Assembly (NCBI GenBank): GCA_031274005.1
Contig: JAISQU010000314.1
Location: 1-6,843, forward strand
Origin: Spirochaetales bacterium
GTDB lineage: Bacteria; Spirochaetota; Spirochaetia; DTKZ01
Length of the DNA: 6,843 nt
Reading direction: 5' to 3'
Below the pieces are notes generated by a model. The model saw nothing but the letters and a program-made list of their open reading frames with translations, was not told where the DNA came from and made no database searches. Positions within the stretch are counted from its first letter, which is position 1; each line of letters opens with the position of its first letter. Both the position numbers and the translations under genes were made by a program. This document shows positions 1 to 5,382 of this stretch, in pieces.

Positions 1-20
1 ATAATTCGGAATTTGGGCGC

Positions 21-113
21 ATTTGCGGCGTAAAACGCCGCAAACCGGGCTTTTCGCTCCAATCTTTTGGCTGCGCCAAAAGGATTTCCGCTTCAATCCC
101 TTGCGCGCCCGGG
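21..113 (-). repeat. GC-rich structured intergenic repeat, left copy
   Basis: Read on the minus strand (downstream of recQ), this stretch carries the blocks GGGATTGAAGCGG and GAGCGAAAAGCCCGG around an 8-bp hairpin (plus-strand arms 64-71 and 75-82, loop TGC). It is followed by a perfect 9-bp hairpin (arms 22-30 and 36-44, loop TAAAA). The same two blocks in the same order recur on the plus strand at 6769-6842 around a different central hairpin. The outer segments GCGCAA and TTTGCG can also pair, so the element could fold as one long interrupted stem. It could be a structured RNA 3' element or a small non-coding mobile repeat. The repeat itself is directly visible; any function is inference. 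Confidence 0.6.
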
Positions 114-163
114 GGAGGGGTAAGATATTAAACAGGCTCTTAGGCGGGCCGGTTATGTGATGA

Positions 164-191
164 ACTACCCAAGGGCAAGCTCCTGGGTAGT
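164..191. repeat. 8-bp inverted repeat downstream of recQ
   Basis: ACTACCCA (164-171) and TGGGTAGT (184-191) are perfect reverse complements separated by 12 bases. The structure starts 27 bases past the recQ stop codon on the minus strand. No T-run follows on that strand, so it is not a standard intrinsic terminator, although it could stabilise the recQ mRNA 3' end. The rest of 121-218 shows nothing else I can name. Confidence 0.5.
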
Positions 192-218
192 AAACCAACG
201 CCTGCGAATAAAACAGCC

Positions 219-1769
219 CTAAACAATCGGGCCCTCCGCGAGCGGTATCCGCTTCCCCGGCCTCAATCTCCCCCTAAAGAAAAAATTTTTACACAGGCGC
301 AGCTTCCCCTGCCTGAGGAGAGTCTCAAGCGCTTCCTTGACGCCGGACTCTTCCCACCGGCTCAGGCTGCCGAAACCGCGCAGCGCAGGAAAAGCGCCGG
401 AAACAGGACGGTGATTCACCGCGCCGCTAAGAATACGGGCCGCCTCCGCCGGAGTAAACCGCCGCGGGTTTTTCTTTATAAACCCAAGAATAGTTTCCTC
501 CTCCCGCGGAGAGCGCACTGCAGAAGCGTCGCACATATCGCAGCCGCGGCCCTCCTCCCCGCAGGAAGCGCACTCCGCCCCAAGAAGAGACAGCAAATAC
601 TGCCTCCGGCACGATGCCTGCGCGGCGTAGGCAAGCATCGCGGCGCGGCGGGAACTGTCTTTCGCGTTTTTGGCCGACCACGCGCCGTCCCCGCTTCCCG
701 CCAGCAAAATTGCGGTGCACGGTTTGCCATCCCTGCCCCCGCGCCCCGACTCCTGTAGATACGCCTCTACGCTTCCCGGCGCGTCCCTGTGGATCACGGT
801 GCGGATGTCCGCCTTATCAACGCCCATACCGTATGCGCAGGTGGCGCATAACACCCCGTCCCTGCTCGCGAAAAACCACTCCTCCACGGCTTTCTTTTCT
901 TCCCGTTCAAGCCCCGCGTGGTAAAAGAAAACCTCACCGGAATTAAAGCGCCTTCGCAAATACCGCGCCGTCATTTCCGTACCCGGCCGCGACGCGCAGA
1001 AAACTATAGCGGGCCGGTCGGCCGACCGAAGAAGTTCCGCCAGGGCCTCGTCTTTCGACAGAACAGGAAGAACTCTGTAGTAAATGTTTGGCCTGTCGGG
1101 ATTCCCCGAAATAACGTGAGGCCGCTCTCCCCCAAAAAGATGCCTGACAATCCCCTCCAAAACCGGAGGCGAGGCCGTCGCGGTAAACGCCGTAGTTGTC
1201 CGCGGCCGGATCTCCCCGCGAATCCTCCCCAGCTCAAGATACGAAGGGCGGAAACTCTCTCCCCATTCGGCGATACAATGCGCCTCGTCAATAACAAGAT
1301 GATCCACGCCCGCGCGGGCGCACAGAGCCGCTCCCCCCTCCGCGCCCAAAGTCTCAGGATTAGTAATAAGCAGTTTGACCTCACCCGATTCAAGGGCCGA
1401 GCGAATCTCCTCGCGCTCCCGCCTCTGTTGCCCACCGCGCAAAACACGCGAAGCGATGCCCGCCCCGTCGAGCCGCCGCTTCTGATCCGCCATCAAAGAC
1501 AAAAGAGGATACACAACCACAGTAAGGCCGGGCAGAATCGCCGCCGGAAGCTGAAAACACAAAGACTTCCCCGCGCCCGTCGGCAGCAAAATAATCTGGT
1601 CCCCCGGCGCGGCCTCCGCGCCCTCATCCTCCCACAAACCGCAGGCCCCCAAAATATTATGAACCGCAAGCCGTTGAAAAGGATACAAATAGGACACGCC
1701 GAAAACCTCCCGCGCCCTCCGGCTTACCGCATCATCGCGCCCATCCTCATCCAAAACATCCGTATTCAT
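219..1769 (-). CDS. recQ: ATP-dependent DNA helicase RecQ, short form without HRDC
   Basis: A 516-residue superfamily-2 3'-5' DNA helicase that would unwind recombination and replication intermediates in the cytoplasm. Visible motifs, in order: Q-motif-like YLYPFQ (27-32), Walker A LPTGAGKS (62-69), DEAH box (161-164) followed by the RecQ-type aromatic loop CIAEWGESFRP (165-174), TATAS (196-200), VFCASRPGTE (256-265) and motif VI QESGRGGRDG (339-348). A RecQ zinc site follows with C387, C400, C403 and C413, plus an extra C410. The last ~100 residues look like a reduced winged-helix region; at 516 residues against about 610 in E. coli RecQ, there is no room for an HRDC domain. The start is ATG 1769 because AGGAGG lies 5 bases upstream. 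The frame stays open to 1862, but that extension runs into a 90-bp repeat and looks non-coding. The gene is divergent from the pseudouridine synthase. The family call is secure; exact subfamily is less certain. Confidence 0.9.
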   Translation of the reverse strand: MNTDVLDEDGRDDAVSRRAREVFGVSYLYPFQRLAVHNILGACGLWEDEGAEAAPGDQIILLPTGAGKSLCFQLPAAILPGLTVVVYPLLSLMADQKRRLDGAGIASRVLRGGQQRREREEIRSALESGEVKLLITNPETLGAEGGAALCARAGVDHLVIDEAHCIAEWGESFRPSYLELGRIRGEIRPRTTTAFTATASPPVLEGIVRHLFGGERPHVISGNPDRPNIYYRVLPVLSKDEALAELLRSADRPAIVFCASRPGTEMTARYLRRRFNSGEVFFYHAGLEREEKKAVEEWFFASRDGVLCATCAYGMGVDKADIRTVIHRDAPGSVEAYLQESGRGGRDGKPCTAILLAGSGDGAWSAKNAKDSSRRAAMLAYAAQASCRRQYLLSLLGAECASCGEEGRGCDMCDASAVRSPREEETILGFIKKNPRRFTPAEAARILSGAVNHRPVSGAFPALRGFGSLSRWEESGVKEALETLLRQGKLRLCKNFFFRGRLRPGKRIPLAEGPIV

Positions 1770-1774
1770 TTTTT

Positions 1775-1780
1775 CCTCCT
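1775..1780 (-). promoter_or_regulatory. Ribosome binding site of recQ
   Basis: On the minus strand AGGAGG sits 5 bases before ATG 1769. This perfect Shine-Dalgarno fixes the start at residue MNTDVLDEDG rather than at the in-frame ATGs at 1829 and 1862, which have no comparable site. Confidence 0.8.
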
Positions 1781-1842
1781 GCCTTTTATAACAGAAAAAA
1801 AGGAGGCTTTGCTTCAATGGACGGCGCATAATAAAAAATTTT

Positions 1843-1932
1843 CCACGGCAATTGCTTCGCAATTGCGTTATATTCAGGAGCGCGGGCGGGCAAGCCTAAA
1901 GAGTACTGGTAACTCTCACCGCAATTTCCGGC
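1843..1932. repeat. 90-bp direct repeat, copy 1
   Basis: Identical base for base to 1985-2074 (offset 142). Inside it are a hairpin of two GCAATTGC arms with a TTC loop (1848-1866) and a smaller AGAGT/ACTCT stem. The unit ends in CCGCAATTTCCGGC. It is followed by the short hairpin CCCGCC-TTGC-GGCGGG (1933-1948) and then by GCAATCACGG. The unit has no start codon with a ribosome site and no conserved protein signal, so I read it as a non-coding intergenic repeat. Confidence 0.85.
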
Positions 1933-1984
1933 CCCGCCTTGCGGCGGGAACGCAATCACGGAAATCGCGGACGGGGCATAACCA

Positions 1985-2074
1985 CCACGGCAATTGCTTC
2001 GCAATTGCGTTATATTCAGGAGCGCGGGCGGGCAAGCCTAAAGAGTACTGGTAACTCTCACCGCAATTTCCGGC
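1985..2074. repeat. 90-bp direct repeat, copy 2
   Basis: This is the second perfect copy of the 1843-1932 unit, starting 52 bases after copy 1 ends. As in copy 1, its CCGCAATTTCCGGC end leads directly into a GC-rich hairpin, but here a different and longer one (2074-2109). A constant 90-bp body with a variable hairpin suggests a modular small repeat element that duplicated and then diverged at its 3' side. Confidence 0.85.
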
Positions 2075-2109
2075 GGCAACTTCTCCCGCCGATGCGGGAG
2101 AAGTTGCCG
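2074..2109. repeat. Perfect 16-bp stem-loop upstream of the pseudouridine synthase
   Basis: CGGCAACTTCTCCCGC (2074-2089) and its exact reverse complement (2094-2109) flank the 4-base loop CGAT. CCGCAAT (2061-2067) and ATTGCGG (2112-2118) can extend the stem after a small internal loop. It ends 22 bases before the TTG at 2132 and has no T-run after it. It could be a transcript 5'-leader structure, a barrier between divergent genes, or simply part of the repeat element. Confidence 0.65.
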
Positions 2110-2131
2110 TGATTGCGGAAAATACGGCGAC

Positions 2132-2821
2132 TTGTTACAGTGTACCATCGTGACCCTGCCCCGCTCCGTATCCCTCATCTACGAGGACGAGAACATTCTT
2201 GTCGCCGGCAAACCCGCGGGCTTTCTGACAATTCCCGCGCCGGGGAAAAACGCCCCCTGCCTGACGCAGGTTCTCGCAGCCGCCTGCGAGAAACAGGGCC
2301 TCGCATGGAAACCCCACCCCTGCCACAGGCTCGACGCGGAAACATCGGGCCTCATCCTTTTTGCCAAGGGGAAAAGCAAACAAAAAACGCTGATGGAACT
2401 TTTCCGCCTGCGCAGGATTCACAAAACCTACATAGCCTTTGTGCAGGGCGTATTGGAAAAACCTGAAGGCAGTTTTACCCGTTCCCTCGAAGGCCGTCCC
2501 GCGCGCAGCGTATACCGCGTGCTGGAACAGAAAAACACGGGCGGCGCATCATACTCCGTTGTCGAGGTAAACCCCGAAACCGGCCGTAAAAACCAGATAC
2601 GCCTGCACTTCAAGGCCGCCGGTCACCCCCTTGTAGGCGAAACCCGCTTCGCCTTCCGCCGGGATTTCCCCGTAAAAGTAAAACGCCTCATGCTGCACGC
2701 CTCCCGCCTTGAGTTCCGTGACCCATGGACAGGAGAGCCCCGCGCCTTTGAAGCGCCCCTGCCCGCTGACATGCTGGAATTCCTGAATACATCCGCGGGA
2801 GATGGGCGGTTTTTAGGCTGA
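2132..2821 (+). CDS. RluA-family pseudouridine synthase
   Basis: An RNA-modifying enzyme that isomerises specific uridines in rRNA or tRNA to pseudouridine; it is cytoplasmic and needs no cofactor. Counting from TTG 2132 (229 residues), the N-terminal IYEDENILVAGKPAG (16-30) is followed by the catalytic motif HRLDAETSG (65-73), with D68 as nucleophile. Further family motifs are HKTYIAFV (97-104), ETGRKNQIRLHFKAAGHPL (149-167) and RLMLHASRLEF (185-195). No S4 domain precedes the catalytic domain. This fits the compact RluA type (about 219 residues in E. coli) rather than RluB/RsuA or the longer RluC/RluD. The RNA target cannot be read from the sequence. The start is uncertain: neither TTG 2132 nor in-frame GTG 2150 has a Shine-Dalgarno. 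GTG 2150 is attractive because TTGCGG, 17 bp and TACAGT (2113-2141) would start a transcript just before it. The gene converges on the lipoprotein gene. Confidence 0.9.
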   Translation: MLQCTIVTLPRSVSLIYEDENILVAGKPAGFLTIPAPGKNAPCLTQVLAAACEKQGLAWKPHPCHRLDAETSGLILFAKGKSKQKTLMELFRLRRIHKTYIAFVQGVLEKPEGSFTRSLEGRPARSVYRVLEQKNTGGASYSVVEVNPETGRKNQIRLHFKAAGHPLVGETRFAFRRDFPVKVKRLMLHASRLEFRDPWTGEPRAFEAPLPADMLEFLNTSAGDGRFLG

Positions 2822-2862
2822 AAATCACTTGTCACAAATAAATTGGAACCTGGCTGCTTTGC

Positions 2863-2883
2863 AGAGGCGGCTACGCCGCCTCT
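2863..2883. terminator. Hairpin between convergent genes, possible bidirectional terminator
   Basis: AGAGGCGGC (2863-2871) and GCCGCCTCT (2875-2883) form a perfect 9-bp stem with a TAC loop. A smaller CTGC-TTT-GCAG stem overlaps its left edge. It lies 41 bases past the pseudouridine synthase stop and 12 bases past the lipoprotein stop on the minus strand. Position and strength suit a shared terminator, but neither strand shows a T-run afterwards, so this is tentative. Confidence 0.4.
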
Positions 2884-2895
2884 TGGGAACCGCTG

Positions 2896-4806
2896 TTATG
2901 GCGTAATCCAGTACGCGGTACTGCTGTTTCCCGCAACAAATCTATCGCTGCCGTAGGTTATGAAGTTGAAAAGGGTCCCGCCATCATAACTACTGTAAAA
3001 ATAATCTTCTATGGCTGTCCATGTGATGCCGTCGGTGGAATAGGCTGTATTGGCATTCCCGCCGACCGCAACGAATTTCCCGCCGCCATAAGCTATATCC
3101 TCAATGTCGGAAGAACTAAATGTTGTATCAGGTATGGCGTACCATGTTATACCGTCGCTGGAATACGCCGCTTTCCCGCTTTGACCGGCCGCGACAAATT
3201 TTCCGTCGCCGTAGGCTATGGTAGAGATGGCGGAATCGCCAAATTTTGAATCGCTTACGGCGTACCATGTTATGCCGTCGCTGGAATACGAGGCTTTTCC
3301 ACCTGCGCCGACCGCAACAAATTTCCCGCCGCCATAGACTACATCATAAATATGGGAAGCGCCGAATTTCATATCATCTACGACGGTTAATGCTGAAATT
3401 GCTATAGCATCTGTGAAATACGCCGCCTTTCCTGAATCTCCGACCACGACAACCTTCCCTCCGCCATAGATTACGCCATTTAGCGAAGCGCTGAACGGAG
3501 GAGGCGAAACGAGTGTCCAGGAAGTCCCGTTTGTCGTTAATGCTATTCTCCCGTCACGGCCAACCGCGATAAAATGAACACTCCCTGCTGTTATGGCTGT
3601 GTATGAAAAAACGGCGGATGATATGTTTACATTATTCCAGGTAACGCCATTGGTTGACCAGGCCGATGAAGAAGCACTGCCAACGCAGACAAATCTTCCG
3701 CCACGGTAAGCTATGGCATTCGGGCTGAACGATGGAGAGGTTGTATCCCGTTTCCAGCCGCTGCCGGCGTAGTAAATGGTAACCGGCTGCGGATCGCTCA
3801 CTGTATAGCCTGTTTTCTGCAGTGTTACGTTCAATTCACCGCCTTGCGTAAAGCCATTAATGTTCAGCCAGCAGGAAAAAGGCGCTCTGGTCGTACCGTT
3901 CCAACTGTCTATGGTAACACCGGGTACGCCGCTTATGACAAAATCATCCCGGATAAGCGCTATGTTGGAAGCCATGGTTACGCGGGTGGTGGTATAGTGG
4001 GCGGAACCATTGGCAGTTACGGTCAGGGTAATATTGAGATTAGGCCGCGCGCCGGCAGTTGAGTAGGCCAGTCCATAGGTTCCGGTACCGCTGCCCCAGG
4101 GAAACACCTTTATCTTGACAGCGCCTGTTTTATCCGCGGTGAACTCACGAGGTGTTGTAAAAGCGGTATAGGCGCTAGAAAAGATAGATGATCCGTCTGC
4201 ATAATAAGCGCTAAACATTGCGCTTAGCGTTTTGCTGCCATCGCCGCTGTCTGCGCCGCCGCTTGTGAGACTATCATTCAACCAGATATAATAGGTGGTT
4301 CCGCTTGTAACGTTAAACGTATACCAGACCTCGCTGTTGGGGGTGGTTGATGTAATTTCGCCATCGGCCCATATATTTGCGCTTAGCAGGAATGGGTCTG
4401 CCTCGTTACCGTTACCGCTAGAAGAAGTTGTTGCGGAAGCGCCGCTGCTATAAGCGCTTTCCCCCTCGCTATTTACGGCTGTTATGTAGTAAGAATAGCT
4501 CGTATCGGCTGTCAGGCCGGTATGTGTGTAGGAAGCGCCGGTAACCGTTCCCGCCAGGTTTTTCGTTGAGGAGCTTCCAATCGTGTAATACACTTTATAG
4601 CTCGTTGCTCCCGATACGGAATTCCACGAAACATTTATACTGCTCGATGATTGCGCCGTCGCCGATACGCCGGTCGGAGCGGAAGGTTCATTTCCGCCGC
4701 CGCCGCCGGAATCGGTTCCCGTATCACACCCTGCCACAGCAAAGGCGGATGCCACGATTATCGCCCCAATAGCAATAATTCTCATCAATTTTTTGAGCTT
4801 CTTCAT
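2896..4806 (-). CDS. Secreted lipoprotein with Fn3, PPC-like and Ig-like domains and a seven-repeat beta-propeller
   Basis: A 636-residue predicted surface or periplasmic lipoprotein. The start is ATG 4806, with AGGAGG 6 bases upstream. Residues 1-27 are a lipoprotein signal: a Lys-rich start, a hydrophobic core and lipobox VAGC with C27 lipidated, followed by D28 and a Gly linker (34-38). Residues ~41-127 form an Fn3 domain (SAPTGVSATAQ, SINVSWNSVSGATSYKVYY, GLTADTSYSYYITAVN). Residues ~134-250 resemble the bacterial pre-peptidase C-terminal (PPC) beta-sandwich. Residues ~256-346 form an Ig-like beta domain ending in LQKTGYTVSDPQPVTIYY. From 364 on there are seven ~41-residue repeats of the form AYGGGKFVAVG...AYSSDGITW (starts near 364, 404, 444, 488, 529, 570, 615), as in sialidase/YCF48-like propellers. 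No catalytic residues or peptidase motif were recognised, so a binding or adhesion role is inference. It is divergent from the XRE regulator, has lower GC than its neighbours, and its promoter lies under a large palindrome. Confidence 0.88.
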   Translation of the reverse strand: MKKLKKLMRIIAIGAIIVASAFAVAGCDTGTDSGGGGGNEPSAPTGVSATAQSSSSINVSWNSVSGATSYKVYYTIGSSSTKNLAGTVTGASYTHTGLTADTSYSYYITAVNSEGESAYSSGASATTSSSGNGNEADPFLLSANIWADGEITSTTPNSEVWYTFNVTSGTTYYIWLNDSLTSGGADSGDGSKTLSAMFSAYYADGSSIFSSAYTAFTTPREFTADKTGAVKIKVFPWGSGTGTYGLAYSTAGARPNLNITLTVTANGSAHYTTTRVTMASNIALIRDDFVISGVPGVTIDSWNGTTRAPFSCWLNINGFTQGGELNVTLQKTGYTVSDPQPVTIYYAGSGWKRDTTSPSFSPNAIAYRGGRFVCVGSASSSAWSTNGVTWNNVNISSAVFSYTAITAGSVHFIAVGRDGRIALTTNGTSWTLVSPPPFSASLNGVIYGGGKVVVVGDSGKAAYFTDAIAISALTVVDDMKFGASHIYDVVYGGGKFVAVGAGGKASYSSDGITWYAVSDSKFGDSAISTIAYGDGKFVAAGQSGKAAYSSDGITWYAIPDTTFSSSDIEDIAYGGGKFVAVGGNANTAYSTDGITWTAIEDYFYSSYDGGTLFNFITYGSDRFVAGNSSTAYWITP

Positions 4807-4812
4807 GTGAAG

Positions 4813-4818
4813 CCTCCT
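4813..4818 (-). promoter_or_regulatory. Ribosome binding site of the lipoprotein gene
   Basis: AGGAGG on the minus strand, 6 bases before ATG 4806. It selects the MKKLKKLM start, which gives a proper lipoprotein signal peptide, over an in-frame ATG at 4854 that would put 16 non-signal-like residues in front. Confidence 0.8.
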
Positions 4819-4885
4819 TTGTATCCAACCGAAGGTCGGACGAAGTTGAAACACCCCCAGGGGCAGGTTTTCCGCTTATAGGTGG

Positions 4886-4926
4886 TTTATATCATATACT
4901 TGCTATAAGCAAGTATATGATATAAA
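4886..4926. promoter_or_regulatory. Perfect 19-bp palindrome, candidate operator of the XRE regulator
   Basis: The arms TTTATATCATATACTTGCT (4886-4904) and 4908-4926 are exact reverse complements around a 3-base ATA centre. A third element, TATAGCAAGT (4930-4939), repeats in inverse the ACTTGCTATA at 4898-4907. The right arm covers the -10 of the lipoprotein promoter and the third element lies between its -35 and -10. The site is 48 bases from the start of a gene for a DNA-binding protein. Operator function is inference from this placement; the palindrome itself is certain. Confidence 0.7.
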
Positions 4927-4945
4927 TGATATAGCAAGTTGTCAA
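4917..4945 (-). promoter_or_regulatory. Sigma70-type promoter of the lipoprotein gene
   Basis: On the minus strand a consensus -35 TTGACA (4945-4940) is followed by exactly 17 bases and then TATCAT (4922-4917), a 5/6 match to the -10. Transcription would begin near 4910, giving a leader of about 100 bases before ATG 4806. The leader contains a small CCGACC-TTC-GGTTGG hairpin (4825-4839) just upstream of the ribosome site. A matching forward promoter for the XRE gene is less clear; TTGTCA at 4939-4944 could be its -35, but no good -10 follows. Confidence 0.65.
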
Positions 4946-4973
4946 GCGGACTTTATCTCCTCAAATTTTAGAT

Positions 4974-5324
4974 ATGCGTGAAAATTTAGAACCGATACGG
5001 AAGGTTCTTGCCGGAAATATCAAGAAATACCGCAAAAATTTTGGCTATTCTCAGGAAAAACTCGCTGAAAAGGCCAATCTGTCGGCTCAAACCCTGAACG
5101 ACATTGAGGGTTGCAGGCGGTGGGTAAGCGCCAAGACCATAACCAAACTGGCAAAAGCCCTCAAGATCGCCGAATATCAGCTTTTGACTCCCCTTGACAG
5201 CGGAGAAACATCTGGAAATCCCCATAGATCGTCCTTGCAAGGCCTTATTTCCTTGCAGCATGAGCTTATCGACACCATTACCATTCAGTTTGACCGGGCA
5301 AAAGACACCGGCGATTTCACTTGA
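4974..5324 (+). CDS. XRE-family helix-turn-helix transcriptional regulator
   Basis: A 116-residue DNA-binding protein. Residues ~12-72 form a Cro/C1-type (XRE) helix-turn-helix: LAGNIKKYRKNFGYSQEKLAEKANLSAQTLNDIEGCRRWVSAKTI and on, with GYSQEKLAEKANLS as the turn region and SAQTLNDIEGCRRWVS as the recognition segment and following loop. Residues ~73-116 are polar with a helical stretch (LQGLISLQHELIDTITIQF) that could dimerise. ATG 4974 is the only usable start, since an in-frame stop lies upstream at 4932-4934. There is no Shine-Dalgarno, so translation may be weak or leaderless. The gene is divergent from the lipoprotein gene across a 19-bp palindrome, which suggests that it represses that gene and perhaps itself; this is inference. 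The 58-base gap before rpiA contains a possible promoter, so it may not share an operon with rpiA. Confidence 0.85.
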   Translation: MRENLEPIRKVLAGNIKKYRKNFGYSQEKLAEKANLSAQTLNDIEGCRRWVSAKTITKLAKALKIAEYQLLTPLDSGETSGNPHRSSLQGLISLQHELIDTITIQFDRAKDTGDFT

Positions 5325-5348
5325 TACGCATAGTACGGCGTTAAGTTC

Positions 5349-5377
5349 TTGACCCACCGCGGCGGCGTGGATAGTAT
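5349..5377 (+). promoter_or_regulatory. Possible promoter of rpiA
   Basis: TTGACC (5349-5354, 5/6 match to -35) and TAGTAT (5372-5377, 4/6 match to -10) are 17 bases apart. The -10 ends only 5 bases before ATG 5383, so a normal start site would fall on or next to the A of the ATG and make the mRNA leaderless. No Shine-Dalgarno is seen before this ATG, which agrees. A transcript from the upstream regulator gene could also cover rpiA. Confidence 0.4.
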
Positions 5378-5382
5378 AGAGT

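Noticed and set aside
1770..1862. N-terminal extension of RecQ by 31 residues
   Set aside because: The extension enters the repeat, has no ribosome site, and ATG 1769 has a perfect AGGAGG 5 bases upstream.
1786..2004. Minus-strand 72-codon frame upstream of recQ
   Set aside because: It is made mostly of the 90-bp repeat and its spacer; the repeated start MRSNCRG simply reflects the duplicated DNA.
918..2054. Long plus-strand open frame (378 codons) opposite recQ
   Set aside because: It lies antisense to a helicase with all motifs intact, crosses the 90-bp repeats, and its Arg/Pro/Asn-rich translation has no domain signal. GC-rich codon structure explains the lack of stops.
1843..2074. CRISPR array
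   Set aside because: There are only two units, each 90 bp with a 52-bp gap of hairpin sequence, and no cas gene nearby. This does not fit CRISPR repeat size or spacing.
1843..2118. Integron attC sites
   Set aside because: The hairpins lack the paired GTTRRRY/RYYYAAC core sites and no integron integrase or cassette structure is present.
2851..2895. Classical rho-independent terminator for the converging genes
   Set aside because: The hairpin is strong but neither strand has a following T-run, so it is kept only as a tentative terminator.
2896..4806. Sialidase or peptidase activity for the lipoprotein
   Set aside because: The repeats resemble sialidase-type propellers and one domain resembles PPC, but no catalytic residues or canonical Asp-box series (SxDxGxTW) with an active site were identified.
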